In this document: piece after piece, positions 8,549 through 16,287 of the stretch
Layout: every line of letters begins with the position of its first letter
Numbering within the stretch: position 1 is the first letter of the stretch
Assembly (NCBI GenBank): GCA_030425205.1
Contig: JAUIAP010000005.1
Span: 291,519 to 355,518 of the forward strand
DNA: 64,000 bases
Direction of reading: 5' to 3'
From: Anaerolineae bacterium
GTDB taxonomy: Bacteria > Chloroflexota > Anaerolineae > Promineifilales > Promineifilaceae
Position numbers and translations under genes: made by a program
The notes under the pieces: model-generated
What the model was told of the DNA's origin: nothing
Database searches by the model: none
The model's input: the letters and a program-made list of their open reading frames with translations, nothing else

Positions 8549-8818
8549 TTAACGACGCAATCCCAGTTCCCCGATGATCTTGCGATAACTTTCAGGGTCT
8601 TTTTTGTTGAGATAGCGTAGGTAGTTACGGCGTTTACCGACCAACTTCAACAGGCCGCGCCGTGAACTTTGGTCGTGCTTATGCTCATTGAGATGGTCTT
8701 GCAATTGCTTGATACGCTTATCAAAAATCGCAATTTGCACCTCAGGTGAGCCAGTATCATTTGCGTGGGAGCCAAACTTTTCTACAAGTTCGGCTTTTTC
8801 TTGTACAGTCAAAGACAT
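8549..8818 (-). CDS. rpsO: 30S ribosomal protein S15
   Basis: Primary 16S rRNA-binding protein of the 30S platform, 89 residues, exactly the family length. The hallmark segments [13 protein letters not shown] ([11 protein letters not shown]), DHxxRRGLLxLVGKRRxYLxYL and a basic C-terminus are present. The start at 8818 is preceded by GGAG at the right distance; a longer open frame to 8899 adds non-homologous residues and is rejected. The gene is followed by its own terminator and then pnp, a conserved neighbour pair. A likely promoter is at 8990-9017. Confidence 0.97.
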   Translation of the reverse strand: MSLTVQEKAELVEKFGSHANDTGSPEVQIAIFDKRIKQLQDHLNEHKHDQSSRRGLLKLVGKRRNYLRYLNKKDPESYRKIIGELGLRR

Positions 8819-9131
8819 TTTGAAACTCCATGGGTAAACGTTGTTGTCAAATAACATAACGCATTGCAAAGTGACGCAATTTGCGCTGTTTCGAGTCAAT
8901 CCTCAATTGGCAACATGTCTACGTGGTAAAAATTGGTTTTGCCCTCCTGCCGTCGCGCCGAACAGCGTCGTACAGTTAAGCCACTAGGGATTATAGCAGT
9001 AGTGGGGTTTCGATCAATGGGGGGATTAGGTTTTGCTAACGTGTTAAAATTGGGCGCGTTGCAACTTGCAAGGGGCGAATTGCAGAACTTATCACTAGCG
9101 ACTAGCAATCTAGCGTCTAGCCACGACTATT
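8819..9131. other. Divergent intergenic region rpsO / M64 peptidase
   Basis: 313 bp with no gene. On the minus strand it contains the TTGATC-N16-TATAAT promoter and a roughly 165-nt rpsO leader. No structured RNA family was recognised, and no strong promoter for the rightward M64 gene is evident. Confidence 0.5.
8990..9017 (-). promoter_or_regulatory. Probable rpsO promoter
   Basis: On the minus strand TTGATC (9017-9012), a 16-bp spacer and a consensus TATAAT (8995-8990) predict initiation near 8984, about 165 nt before the rpsO start. The -10 is perfect and the -35 matches four of six bases. Confidence 0.5.
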
Positions 9132-10268
9132 ATGGGAATCGGCCGATACGATTGGGGCGAAAACAAATTTGATACATTGGTGGATAACGGTGATCCTGCA
9201 AATCGCGTCGATGTGGCGATTTTAGGCGATGGTTATTCGGCCGCAGAGATGCCTCTCTACTATGAAGATGTGGACAAAATCATCAGCTGTTTTTTAGAAA
9301 CGGAGCCGATGAAGAGCTATGCAAAGCATTTCAACTTCCATCGCGTCAACGTGATTTCAAAACAGTCGGGCATCGATGACAAATATCAAAAGCCGCCCGT
9401 TAAATTCAAGAGCGCACTTGGCGCACACTTTTCATTTATCTCACCGCGCCGACTGGTTGGCTGGGATTGGCGCACCAAGCAGGTGGCACGGCGGGCGGGC
9501 GTGCCGTTTGACCATCTCCTCGTCACGGTCAATACACCCCGACGGGGAGGGGCGACGCGCTTTTGGCTCGATGTTGGATATGCGTCGCGCAACTCGTCTG
9601 ACTTCCCGCGCATCATGATTCATGAGGCGGGTCATGCTATCGCTAAATTGATTGACGAGTACACGGGCGAAATTCCTGACATAAAATTTTTGGATGGCAA
9701 ATCATTGCCAAACGTGCTGCCATTCGCCAATGCGAGTTTGAGCTGGCGTAAACCACCATGGGAGCACTGGCTGACGGATGAAGTTGAACGTCCCACACCG
9801 CGCACGGATGAGACACAGTTAGATGAGGTCGGCGTTTTTAAGGGGGCATTCTATACAAAATATGGGACATATCGGCCGACAATCGACTGTATGATGCGCC
9901 GCCATAGTCAGGAGTTTTGTCCCGTTTGTCGGGAACAGTGGATCAAGCGCATCTACAAGATGACGGTCATTGCCGATTCGCGCACGCCAGATCAGGATTT
10001 GGAGACGACTGTGGGGGAGCTGTTGTCATTTTCGGCCGAAACCCTCCGCACCGAACATATCCATACAAAATGGGCAATCCGCGATCAGCAAGGCAATTGG
10101 CAAATCAAACAGGAAACAGATTCATTTGCTCCGTTTGCCTACAAGTTTCCCCATGCGGGTCGCTGGACGGTTGAGTGTGTTTTAGAAGATCACAATCCGA
10201 TGTTGAAGAAGCCGTCGCTCATTCAGGGAACGCGGCAGAAATTGCGCTGGATGGTGTTGGTGCGTTAA
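9132..10268 (+). CDS. M64-family (IgA peptidase-like) zinc metallopeptidase
   Basis: A 378-residue protein of the M64 peptidase family. The zinc site is HEAGHAIAKLIDEY near residues 166-179: two His and the catalytic Glu of HExxH, with the trailing DEY that typifies M64. The preceding ILGDGYSAAEM segment near residues 30-40 is also characteristic. There is no signal peptide at the chosen ATG (9132), so secretion is unsupported. The C-terminal 110 residues look like an Ig-like beta domain (WAIRDQQGNW, GRWTVECVLED). The substrate is unknown; the family was named from a Clostridium IgA protease but most members are uncharacterised. The gene is monocistronic. Confidence 0.85.
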   Translation: MGIGRYDWGENKFDTLVDNGDPANRVDVAILGDGYSAAEMPLYYEDVDKIISCFLETEPMKSYAKHFNFHRVNVISKQSGIDDKYQKPPVKFKSALGAHFSFISPRRLVGWDWRTKQVARRAGVPFDHLLVTVNTPRRGGATRFWLDVGYASRNSSDFPRIMIHEAGHAIAKLIDEYTGEIPDIKFLDGKSLPNVLPFANASLSWRKPPWEHWLTDEVERPTPRTDETQLDEVGVFKGAFYTKYGTYRPTIDCMMRRHSQEFCPVCREQWIKRIYKMTVIADSRTPDQDLETTVGELLSFSAETLRTEHIHTKWAIRDQQGNWQIKQETDSFAPFAYKFPHAGRWTVECVLEDHNPMLKKPSLIQGTRQKLRWMVLVR

Positions 10269-10350
10269 TCAAGTTGCCAACTTGGATAGGAGAAAAACCA
10301 AGAGACCGCTGTTTCCTATCGCGCACCTGTCAGCGCCCACTTTGCTGACG

Positions 10351-10380
10351 TTGACTTTGGCGACTGTGCTTGTATATAAT
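10351..10380 (+). promoter_or_regulatory. Promoter of the ileS T-box leader
   Basis: TTGACT at 10351-10356 and a perfect TATAAT at 10375-10380, separated by 18 bp, place the transcription start near 10387, immediately before T-box stem I. Confidence 0.7.
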
Positions 10381-10386
10381 CGTCGC

Positions 10387-10653
10387 AAGAAAATATCTTA
10401 AATTGGCTATGACAGAAACGAGTAGGCCGAGTCGATTTCCATGAGCGAGTCCATGTTGGTGTGAGATGGATGGGAGATTTCGGCCGAAAATCATTCTTGA
10501 GCCGCTTTTTGAACGGGTTACCCAATTAGAAAAGCCGACTTCGTCGCCCGTTACTGCGACTACGAGCGTCCGTTCAATTTGAACGGGAACTTGGGTGGTA
10601 CCGCGAAGCATGGCGCCTTCGTCCCAATGATTTTTTGGGATGGAGGCGTTTTT
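10387..10653 (+). promoter_or_regulatory. T-box riboswitch, isoleucine type
   Basis: The leader senses uncharged tRNA. Stem I has AGTA at 10421-10424, then GGCCGA (10425-10430) pairing with TCGGCC (10480-10485), followed by GAA and the specifier codon ATC (10490-10492, isoleucine). The T-box core GGGTGGTACCGCG is at 10593-10605; its TGGT would pair with the ACCA end of tRNA-Ile. The 14-bp terminator stem (10614-10627 with 10635-10648) ends in TTTTT. The TTGGG before TGGT can pair with TCCCAA of the terminator arm as antiterminator. ileS, the expected target, starts only at 11851. Confidence 0.9.
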
Positions 10654-10654
10654 C

Positions 10655-10733
10655 GTTAGGGTTCACCCTAACGTTAAGTCGTGAAGCAGGCTTAAGCCTG
10701 CTTGATCACATAGCCTCGTGGTTCACCGCGAGG
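10655..10733 (+). repeat. Three REP-like hairpins beside the transposase remnant
   Basis: Three consecutive perfect or near-perfect hairpins all have four-base loops: GTTAGGG-TTCA-CCCTAAC (10655-10672), AAGCAGGC-TTAA-GCCTGCTT (10684-10703) and CCTCGTGG-TTCA-CCGCGAGG (10714-10733). Two relatives sit at 11786-11830. They flank the remnant REP-associated transposase, matching how such hairpins occur with these enzymes. Confidence 0.65.
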
Positions 10734-10749
10734 ATCAGGAGAAGGCACA

Positions 10750-10925
10750 ATGCCATTTTGGAGAGCGTATTATCATGTGACATGGGGAAAAAAAAACGAC
10801 GGCACGTTATTACGCCTGAGTTAGAATCTCGCCTATTTCCAGCGTTGATACGCAAAGCTGGTGAACTGGGTTTGCACGTTTATGCTCTCAATTGCAAATG
10901 GCTTGCAAGCTGTCCGAGAATCTAA
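10750..10925 (+). pseudogene. Degenerate REP-associated tyrosine transposase (Y1_Tnp) remnant
   Basis: An ATG at 10750 with AGGAGAAG upstream encodes MPFWRAYYHVTWG, the typical start of Y1/IS200-like REP-associated transposases. The next part of the family sequence (KKKRRHVITPELESRLFPAL) continues in another frame. A run of nine A at about 10788-10796 separates the two, so a one-base shift (or -1 slippage) is needed. Similarity ends after about 48 residues at HVYALN, before the HxH and catalytic Tyr motifs. A third frame nearby ends in a plausible tail (RESKVEYVTKNDD, stop near 10956), suggesting an internal deletion. No transposition activity is expected. Confidence 0.75.
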
Positions 10926-11017
10926 GGTTGAATATGTGACGAAGAATGATGATTAGTTGTTTCATTAGACCAAAGGAAACGAATTTCGGCCGAATGTGAA
11001 TTAACCCGAATACAAAT

Positions 11018-11695
11018 ATGTTATCTTCAAACTATATCCCAGTCTTTAAGAGCCACAATGTCACGAAACGTCCTTACGAGGTTTGGATAGAACCGACTGG
11101 TGATCTAGCGATACTTATGCCAGGAGACAAATTAACGGTTTATCAAGATTGCGATGAGTATAGTAAGTCTCTAGACCCATTGGGGGCAAATCATCATGAG
11201 CAAGGTATCCAGATTTATAGCTTTAATGATTATAGATTGTTTGTCAATGAGCGTGCAGATACAGGATCAGATTGGGTAACCCAAAAGATGATTGATTTTT
11301 GCGACTATTCGGAGACCATTCTGACTCTTTCTCTTCGCACAATTCGTTCATTGAGAAATGGGACTTTTGTTGCTCGTCTAAATGGTCAAACGGATGAAAC
11401 AAAAATTGGTTTCAACGAAGATATAACTTTGCCCTTGCATGGTATTCAAGGCATGGTAATTGGCAGCGGAGCTTATCGTCGCTGGTTTTTCCGTTGGCGA
11501 CATGTCGATTTTCCAGAACACTACCCTGATGCCCGTACCGTTTTTGAACAGTCTGATGAAGACATCGAAGGTAAAAATCTAGAAATTATTCACTATCTAC
11601 TTCCGCGTGATTCAAGCAAGCGATATGCAAAACTTTGGAACATAGATATTATCACAACGTTGGAACAGCAGTTGAGCATCGTAGATGAAAAATAG
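11018..11695 (+). CDS. Hypothetical protein between T-box and ileS
   Basis: A 225-residue open frame that I do not recognise. It is soluble by appearance, with no signal peptide or membrane segments, and is rich in Asp, Tyr and aromatic residues. The C-terminal third has an RRWFFRWRHVDFPEHYPDA segment. Codon use seems more AT-rich than in the neighbours. It lies between a truncated transposase with REP-like hairpins and ileS, inside the transcript started by the isoleucine T-box, so its expression may have come under tRNA-Ile control by insertion. It could be cargo brought in with the element. The length and lack of strong shadow frames support real coding, but the ribosome site is weak. Confidence 0.55.
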   Translation: MLSSNYIPVFKSHNVTKRPYEVWIEPTGDLAILMPGDKLTVYQDCDEYSKSLDPLGANHHEQGIQIYSFNDYRLFVNERADTGSDWVTQKMIDFCDYSETILTLSLRTIRSLRNGTFVARLNGQTDETKIGFNEDITLPLHGIQGMVIGSGAYRRWFFRWRHVDFPEHYPDARTVFEQSDEDIEGKNLEIIHYLLPRDSSKRYAKLWNIDIITTLEQQLSIVDEK

Positions 11696-11785
11696 ATTAT
11701 TGCAGCCAATCTTCCAGCGAATTATCAACCCCAGCGAAAGCTAGCCTCTTCCGCTGGGACAACGCTGGCTAACAAAAATACTCAG

Positions 11786-11830
11786 CAGGCTTAAGCCTGA
11801 TTCCTAACTTACCGACGGTCTTCAGGCCGT
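11786..11830 (+). repeat. Two REP-like hairpins just before ileS
   Basis: CAGGC-TTAA-GCCTG (11786-11799) repeats the core of the hairpin at 10684-10703, and ACGGTC-TTCA-GGCCGT (11815-11830) has the same loop as the other two. Together with 10655-10733 they bracket the inserted segment. No Shine-Dalgarno sequence is left between them and the ileS ATG. Confidence 0.6.
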
Positions 11831-11850
11831 TGAATAATTAAAAAACAAAA

Positions 11851-14800
11851 ATGACATTTAAAGAAGTCAACAACAAACCAGATTTCGTCACACTTGAACA
11901 TGAAATCTTGAAACAATGGAAAGAGCGGGACGCATTCAACGAATTGCGCCGTTTGCGTGCGGAGACGGAGAAGCAGTATGGGACATGGAGCTTTGTCGAT
12001 GGCCCCATCACGGCGAATAACCCGATGGGCGTGCATCACGCATGGGGGCGCACATACAAAGATCTGTACAACCGCTATCATGCAATGCTCGGCAAGAATT
12101 TGCGCTGGCAGCAGGGATTTGACTGTCAAGGCCTATGGGTTGAGGTCAACGCAGAGAAGGAACTTGGCTTCCACAACAAGCGTGACATCGAGGCCTACGG
12201 ACTAGCGAAGTTCACCAACTTCTGCAAGTCACGAGTCCTACATCATGCCGCCAAACAAACAGAACAGTCGATCCGTCTCGGCTACTGGATGGATTGGAAT
12301 GATCCTGAGCATCTGGAAGAGTTACGCGACCTGATGCGGGAAGATGCGACCCAAGAGATCACGGTTGAGGGGCCAAATGGGGAAGTGACGGACACGGTTG
12401 AGGGGATTGTCGGCCGACTCGGCATGGCCGAACTAGGTGGTAGTTACTTCACCTTCAGCAACGAAAACAACTACCAAATCTGGGCATTTTTGAAGCAATG
12501 CTTTGATCGTGGTTGGGTTTACAAGGGACGCGACGTGATGCCCTATTGCGCCCGCTGCGGCACGGGCATCAGCCAGCACGAAATCGTCACCGACGGCTAT
12601 CACGACGTAACACACGAATCAATCTTCTTAAAGTTCCCACTGGTTGATCGAGAGAAAGAGGCGTTACTGGCTTGGACGACGACGCCATGGACATTGAGCA
12701 GTAATGTTGCGGCTGCTGTTGGGGAAGAACTCGATTATGTCAAGGTCAACGCCCCAGATGGTTGGACATATTATTTGGCTGAAGGGGCGATGAAAAACAC
12801 GCTGCTAGGCAAACTGTCTGATTACGAAGTGGTGGAAAAGATCAAGGGCTCGGAAATGGTTGGCTGGCACTATCGCGCCCCGTTTGACGATCTGCCCGTT
12901 GTGCAAGAAGCGTTTTCTGAAATGGGCTATCAGCATCGCGTGATCGGCTGGAAGGATGTCGGTGCGGAAGAGGGGACGGGGATCGTTCACATCGCACCCG
13001 GCTGTGGTGCAGAGGATTTTGGTCTAAGCAAGGAGAACAATTTGCCAGTGCTGGCGCCATTAGATGAAAACGGATATTTCGTCGATGACTATGGTTGGCA
13101 GTCTGGCAAGTCGGTTTTTGATGTCAATGAGGGCGTATTTGATCAGTTGCGCGAAACAGATACCTACTATCGCAAACAGAAATACACACATCGCTATCCA
13201 CACTGCTGGCGTTGTGGAACAGAGCTGGTTTACCGCTTAGTCGACGAGTGGTACATTAACATGGGCAAGTTGTATGACAAGCCGCGCGAGGAGCTGACCG
13301 AAGCGGAAAAAGAAAACAGTTTCCGCTACCAAATCATGGAGTCAGTTAGCCAAGCCAACTGGTATCCCAGCTTTGGTCATGACCGTGAGATGGATTGGCT
13401 GCGAAACATGCACGACTGGATGATCAGCAAGAAACGCTACTATGGATTGGCATTGCCGATCTATGAGTTTGAAGATGGCTCCTTTTATGTTGTTGGCTCA
13501 CTGGAAGAGCTGCATGAGCTAGCGGTTGAAGGTTGGGATGAGTTTGAAGGCCATGCCCCTCATCGACCGTACATCGACGCGGTAAAAATCAAGCATCCTG
13601 AAACAGGCATGATCGGCACACGCATTAAGGATGTCGGCAACCCGTGGCTCGACGCGGGGATCGTCGCCATCAGCACGCTACGCTATAGCTCAGACCGTGC
13701 CTATTGGGATAAGTGGTATCCTGCCGACTGGATTTCGGAGAGCTTTCCCGGTCAATTCCGCAATTGGTTCTATAGCTTGCTGGCGCAAAGTACGCTGATG
13801 AGCCAAGAGGCGAAGGGCAAGATCGAAGGACCATTCAAGAATCTGTTCAGTTATGGGACGCTCTATGCCGAAGATGGGCGCGAGATGCACAAATCGTGGG
13901 GCAATGCGATTTGGTTTGACGATGGCGTTGAGAAGATGGGTGCGGATACGATGCGCTGGCTTTACGCAAGCGGCATTCCTGAGAAAAATCTGTTGTTTGG
14001 GTATGGCGTTGGCGATGAGACGCGGCGACGTTTTCTTATTCCACTGTGGAATGTCTACAGTTTCTTTATCACGTATGCGAATTTGGACGGTTGGAAGCCA
14101 GACGTATCAGATAAGGCAGTCAGTGACAACGACGGTAATCAGCAATTAGATGCGTGGATTGTTGAGCGATTGAAAGAGACGACCATTGGTATGCGCCAGC
14201 ATCTTGATAGTTATGATGCAATGCGGGCGACGCAGCTTGCGGAGGCGTTTTTGGACGATCTTTCTAACTGGTATGTGCGCCGTTCGCGCCGACGTTTCTG
14301 GCGGGGCGAGATGGATTTGGACAAGCAGGCAGCTTACGAAACGCTGTATTTCATCCTTGTTCAATTCTGTAAATTGATTGCGCCCGTTGTCCCATTTGTG
14401 TCGGAAGAGATGTACCAGAATTTGGCGTTTGGTGCCAATGGAAAAGATAGCGCGTTGACGGAACAGTTGATGCCAAATAGCGTTCACCACTGTCTCTATC
14501 CTGATTATAGTGCTGAGGCACTTGATCGCGCGCTGCTGGACAAGATGCGCTTGGCGATCACGGCAGCTGGATTGGGCAGAGCGGCACGCAGTTCGGCCGA
14601 TCTTAAACTTCGCCAACCCCTCGCCAAAGCCCGCATCAATGTCGGCTCACAAACTGCACGCGAAAATCTGCAAGAGCTGGCCGAAGTCCTGATGGAAGAG
14701 ATCAACGTCAAGGAGATCGAAGTCGTCAGCGACGTGGGTGATTTGGTCAACTACAAGATCATGCCAAACAACCGCTTGCTCGGCCCCAAATATGGCAAAC

Positions 14801-15273
14801 AGTTTGGTGCAGTTCGTAAGGCATTGACCGCGCTCGATGCGTCTGAGGTCGCCGCGCAGATGCAGGAAAATGGTGAGTTAATGCTCACCGTTGGTGAGGA
14901 GAGCGTCACGTTAACCGCTGAAGAGGTGATCGTCCAGACGGAAGCAAAAGGGGATGACGCCGTTGCTAGCGAACGTGGAGTAACGGTTGCCGTCGATACC
15001 GTTCTCACGCCTGAATTAGAGCAAGAAGGATATGCGCGTGACCTCGTTCGCAACCTCAACAATGCACGCAAGGATGCTGGCTTCGAGATCAGCGATCGAG
15101 TGCATGTTGTGTATGAGGTTGCTGGTTCGGTCAGTGAGGCGTTTGCGAATTTCGCTGACTATATCGCACAGGAAGTACTGGCTGAGTCGCTCAGTGCTGG
15201 AACAGGTGGCGACTTCACGACGACTGTTTCGGTTGGTGGTGAAGATGTGACGCTTGGATTGACGAAAGCATAG
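11851..15273 (+). CDS. ileS: Isoleucyl-tRNA synthetase, IleS2-like with GXHH motif
   Basis: Charges tRNA-Ile; class I synthetase of 1140 residues. The catalytic signature normally read HXGH is here GVHH (residues 60-63, in NPMGVHHAWG), the first and third positions swapped. The KMSKS loop is EMHKSWGN near residues 677-684. The CP1 editing domain includes LAWTTTPWTL, and two zinc-type CxxC pairs occur (YCARCG, HCWRCG). The C-terminal anticodon and junction domains are complete. IleS2 enzymes with GXHH are known to be highly mupirocin-resistant. The start at 11851 lacks a ribosome site, and an in-frame stop lies just upstream. It is controlled, if at all, by the distant T-box. Confidence 0.95.
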   Translation: MTFKEVNNKPDFVTLEHEILKQWKERDAFNELRRLRAETEKQYGTWSFVDGPITANNPMGVHHAWGRTYKDLYNRYHAMLGKNLRWQQGFDCQGLWVEVNAEKELGFHNKRDIEAYGLAKFTNFCKSRVLHHAAKQTEQSIRLGYWMDWNDPEHLEELRDLMREDATQEITVEGPNGEVTDTVEGIVGRLGMAELGGSYFTFSNENNYQIWAFLKQCFDRGWVYKGRDVMPYCARCGTGISQHEIVTDGYHDVTHESIFLKFPLVDREKEALLAWTTTPWTLSSNVAAAVGEELDYVKVNAPDGWTYYLAEGAMKNTLLGKLSDYEVVEKIKGSEMVGWHYRAPFDDLPVVQEAFSEMGYQHRVIGWKDVGAEEGTGIVHIAPGCGAEDFGLSKENNLPVLAPLDENGYFVDDYGWQSGKSVFDVNEGVFDQLRETDTYYRKQKYTHRYPHCWRCGTELVYRLVDEWYINMGKLYDKPREELTEAEKENSFRYQIMESVSQANWYPSFGHDREMDWLRNMHDWMISKKRYYGLALPIYEFEDGSFYVVGSLEELHELAVEGWDEFEGHAPHRPYIDAVKIKHPETGMIGTRIKDVGNPWLDAGIVAISTLRYSSDRAYWDKWYPADWISESFPGQFRNWFYSLLAQSTLMSQEAKGKIEGPFKNLFSYGTLYAEDGREMHKSWGNAIWFDDGVEKMGADTMRWLYASGIPEKNLLFGYGVGDETRRRFLIPLWNVYSFFITYANLDGWKPDVSDKAVSDNDGNQQLDAWIVERLKETTIGMRQHLDSYDAMRATQLAEAFLDDLSNWYVRRSRRRFWRGEMDLDKQAAYETLYFILVQFCKLIAPVVPFVSEEMYQNLAFGANGKDSALTEQLMPNSVHHCLYPDYSAEALDRALLDKMRLAITAAGLGRAARSSADLKLRQPLAKARINVGSQTARENLQELAEVLMEEINVKEIEVVSDVGDLVNYKIMPNNRLLGPKYGKQFGAVRKALTALDASEVAAQMQENGELMLTVGEESVTLTAEEVIVQTEAKGDDAVASERGVTVAVDTVLTPELEQEGYARDLVRNLNNARKDAGFEISDRVHVVYEVAGSVSEAFANFADYIAQEVLAESLSAGTGGDFTTTVSVGGEDVTLGLTKA

Positions 15274-15280
15274 CCTGTTC

Positions 15281-15448
15281 AGAGTTGCCAACTTTTGCAG
15301 TTTAAAAAATAGATCAGGTAACAAAATCAGCGTGTTTCGGGAATTGGATTTCCCGAAACGTCCTCGCCAAAGAGTGGATTCCCGCGAAGGCGGGAATGAC
15401 AAATCGATTACCGAATTAATTTTTTAAAGACCAATAGTTGGCAACTCT
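15281..15448. repeat. 168-bp foldback (MITE-like) element
   Basis: Perfect 13-bp terminal inverted repeats (AGAGTTGCCAACT at 15281-15293 with its complement at 15436-15448) are followed inward by a second pair (GTTTAAAAAAT with ATTTTTTAAAG). Inside are a 9-bp hairpin (GTTTCGGGA/TCCCGAAAC, 15334-15359) and a dispersed repeat with the CCCGCGAAGGCGGG hairpin (15375-15401). No open frame is present. It looks like a miniature inverted-repeat element inserted after ileS. Confidence 0.7.
15375..15401. repeat. Dispersed 27-bp hairpin repeat, copy 1
   Basis: TGGATTCCCGC-GAAG-GCGGGAATGACA. The stem ATTCCCGC/GCGGGAAT is identical to that at 47289-47308, 32 kb away, and a diverged relative is at 47326-47352. 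This places it in a dispersed family nested within the foldback element. Confidence 0.7.
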
Positions 15449-15477
15449 CCGAATTTGTGAAGCGCAAAGAACGCGCA

Positions 15478-16287
15478 TCAATCCCAAAGATGGGGGTCTT
15501 TTTCTTTATTAAAGCGATTTCGAGCAGTGAGTAAACAACGATATATGCCATAGAAAATTAGGCTGTAAATAATAAGATTGGCCATGTAGGGGGCGGGTTT
15601 CGGCCGATTATTCCAATCAAAGTAAGAGATTTCGCCCATGTCACCTAGTGGTGATCCCCCATCTGAATCATCAATAAACGGTAAAGGCCACCCTGCACCA
15701 CTCTCGTATCCACATGTGGTTTGAAAACCTAAGCACAACGACGCATCCCAGTGAACGCGACCATTGACTATCGGGTAATACTGATTTACATATAATCCAG
15801 AAAAAAAGGTGCAGATGCCCGCGAGTGCAATGATGATGAACAGCGGTTTGTGAAATAAATGACTCCCGAAAAAATAGCCGAACAGCAGTGAAAATAGTGT
15901 TCCATATAAAATTGTGGAAAGAAGCATCTCCGATGCAGAGTTGCTGTCGAGGGTATTCGCAGACCTGAGAATCAACTTTTTGTAGGGAAAAAATGTGATA
16001 AAGAAGAGCGAGAATACGTTAATGGGCATTAGCAACAAGCCAATGATCCAATTTTGAAAACTGTTTTGAGGCGAGTTTAGTTTGTTGATTAAGATGTTGT
16101 CTTTTTCGGCCGATTTGCCCAATCCCTTCCCACGTAACAAGTAGCTGTAAATGCCAAACAAACCCCAGCAAACGGCTACATAAATTACACCATTGGCGAA
16201 GAAGTGGAAAGGGATCGGCTGATTAAAGCCGTCGGATTGTGAAATTGTGCCAATATCAGACCATGGAAAACCACTACTGCTCGTCAT
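15478..16287 (-). CDS. Membrane protein with one copy of the GRTVQE/AGWPL module
   Basis: A 269-residue predicted integral membrane protein of unknown function with about five to six hydrophobic segments. The C-terminal part is a diverged copy of a module shared with the two neighbours: a membrane helix ending FSGLY, a GRVHWD segment, GAGWPLPFIDD, GSPLGDMGEI, FDW, then YMANLIIYSLIFYGIY as the next helix. The start at 16287 has AGGTGG upstream and overlaps the end of the previous gene by 14 nt, indicating coupling. The N-terminal membrane part is unlike its neighbours. The extracytoplasmic loop between the paired helices is the most conserved region, suggesting that it is the functional face. 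Confidence 0.65.
   Translation of the reverse strand: MTSSSGFPWSDIGTISQSDGFNQPIPFHFFANGVIYVAVCWGLFGIYSYLLRGKGLGKSAEKDNILINKLNSPQNSFQNWIIGLLLMPINVFSLFFITFFPYKKLILRSANTLDSNSASEMLLSTILYGTLFSLLFGYFFGSHLFHKPLFIIIALAGICTFFSGLYVNQYYPIVNGRVHWDASLCLGFQTTCGYESGAGWPLPFIDDSDGGSPLGDMGEISYFDWNNRPKPAPYMANLIIYSLIFYGIYRCLLTARNRFNKEKDPHLWD

Noticed and set aside
10316..10611. Two minus-strand ORFs (69 and 93 aa) over the T-box
   Set aside because: The plus strand has a complete T-box with specifier, core and terminator, which explains the conservation better than coding.
10635..10925. A single 96-aa plus-strand ORF as an intact gene
   Set aside because: Its first half translates hairpin DNA; the real family start lies in another frame at 10750, so it is a broken transposase rather than a gene.
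10655..11850. Complete IS200/IS605 element
   Set aside because: The transposase lacks the HxH and catalytic Tyr part and is frame-broken; only hairpin ends remain.
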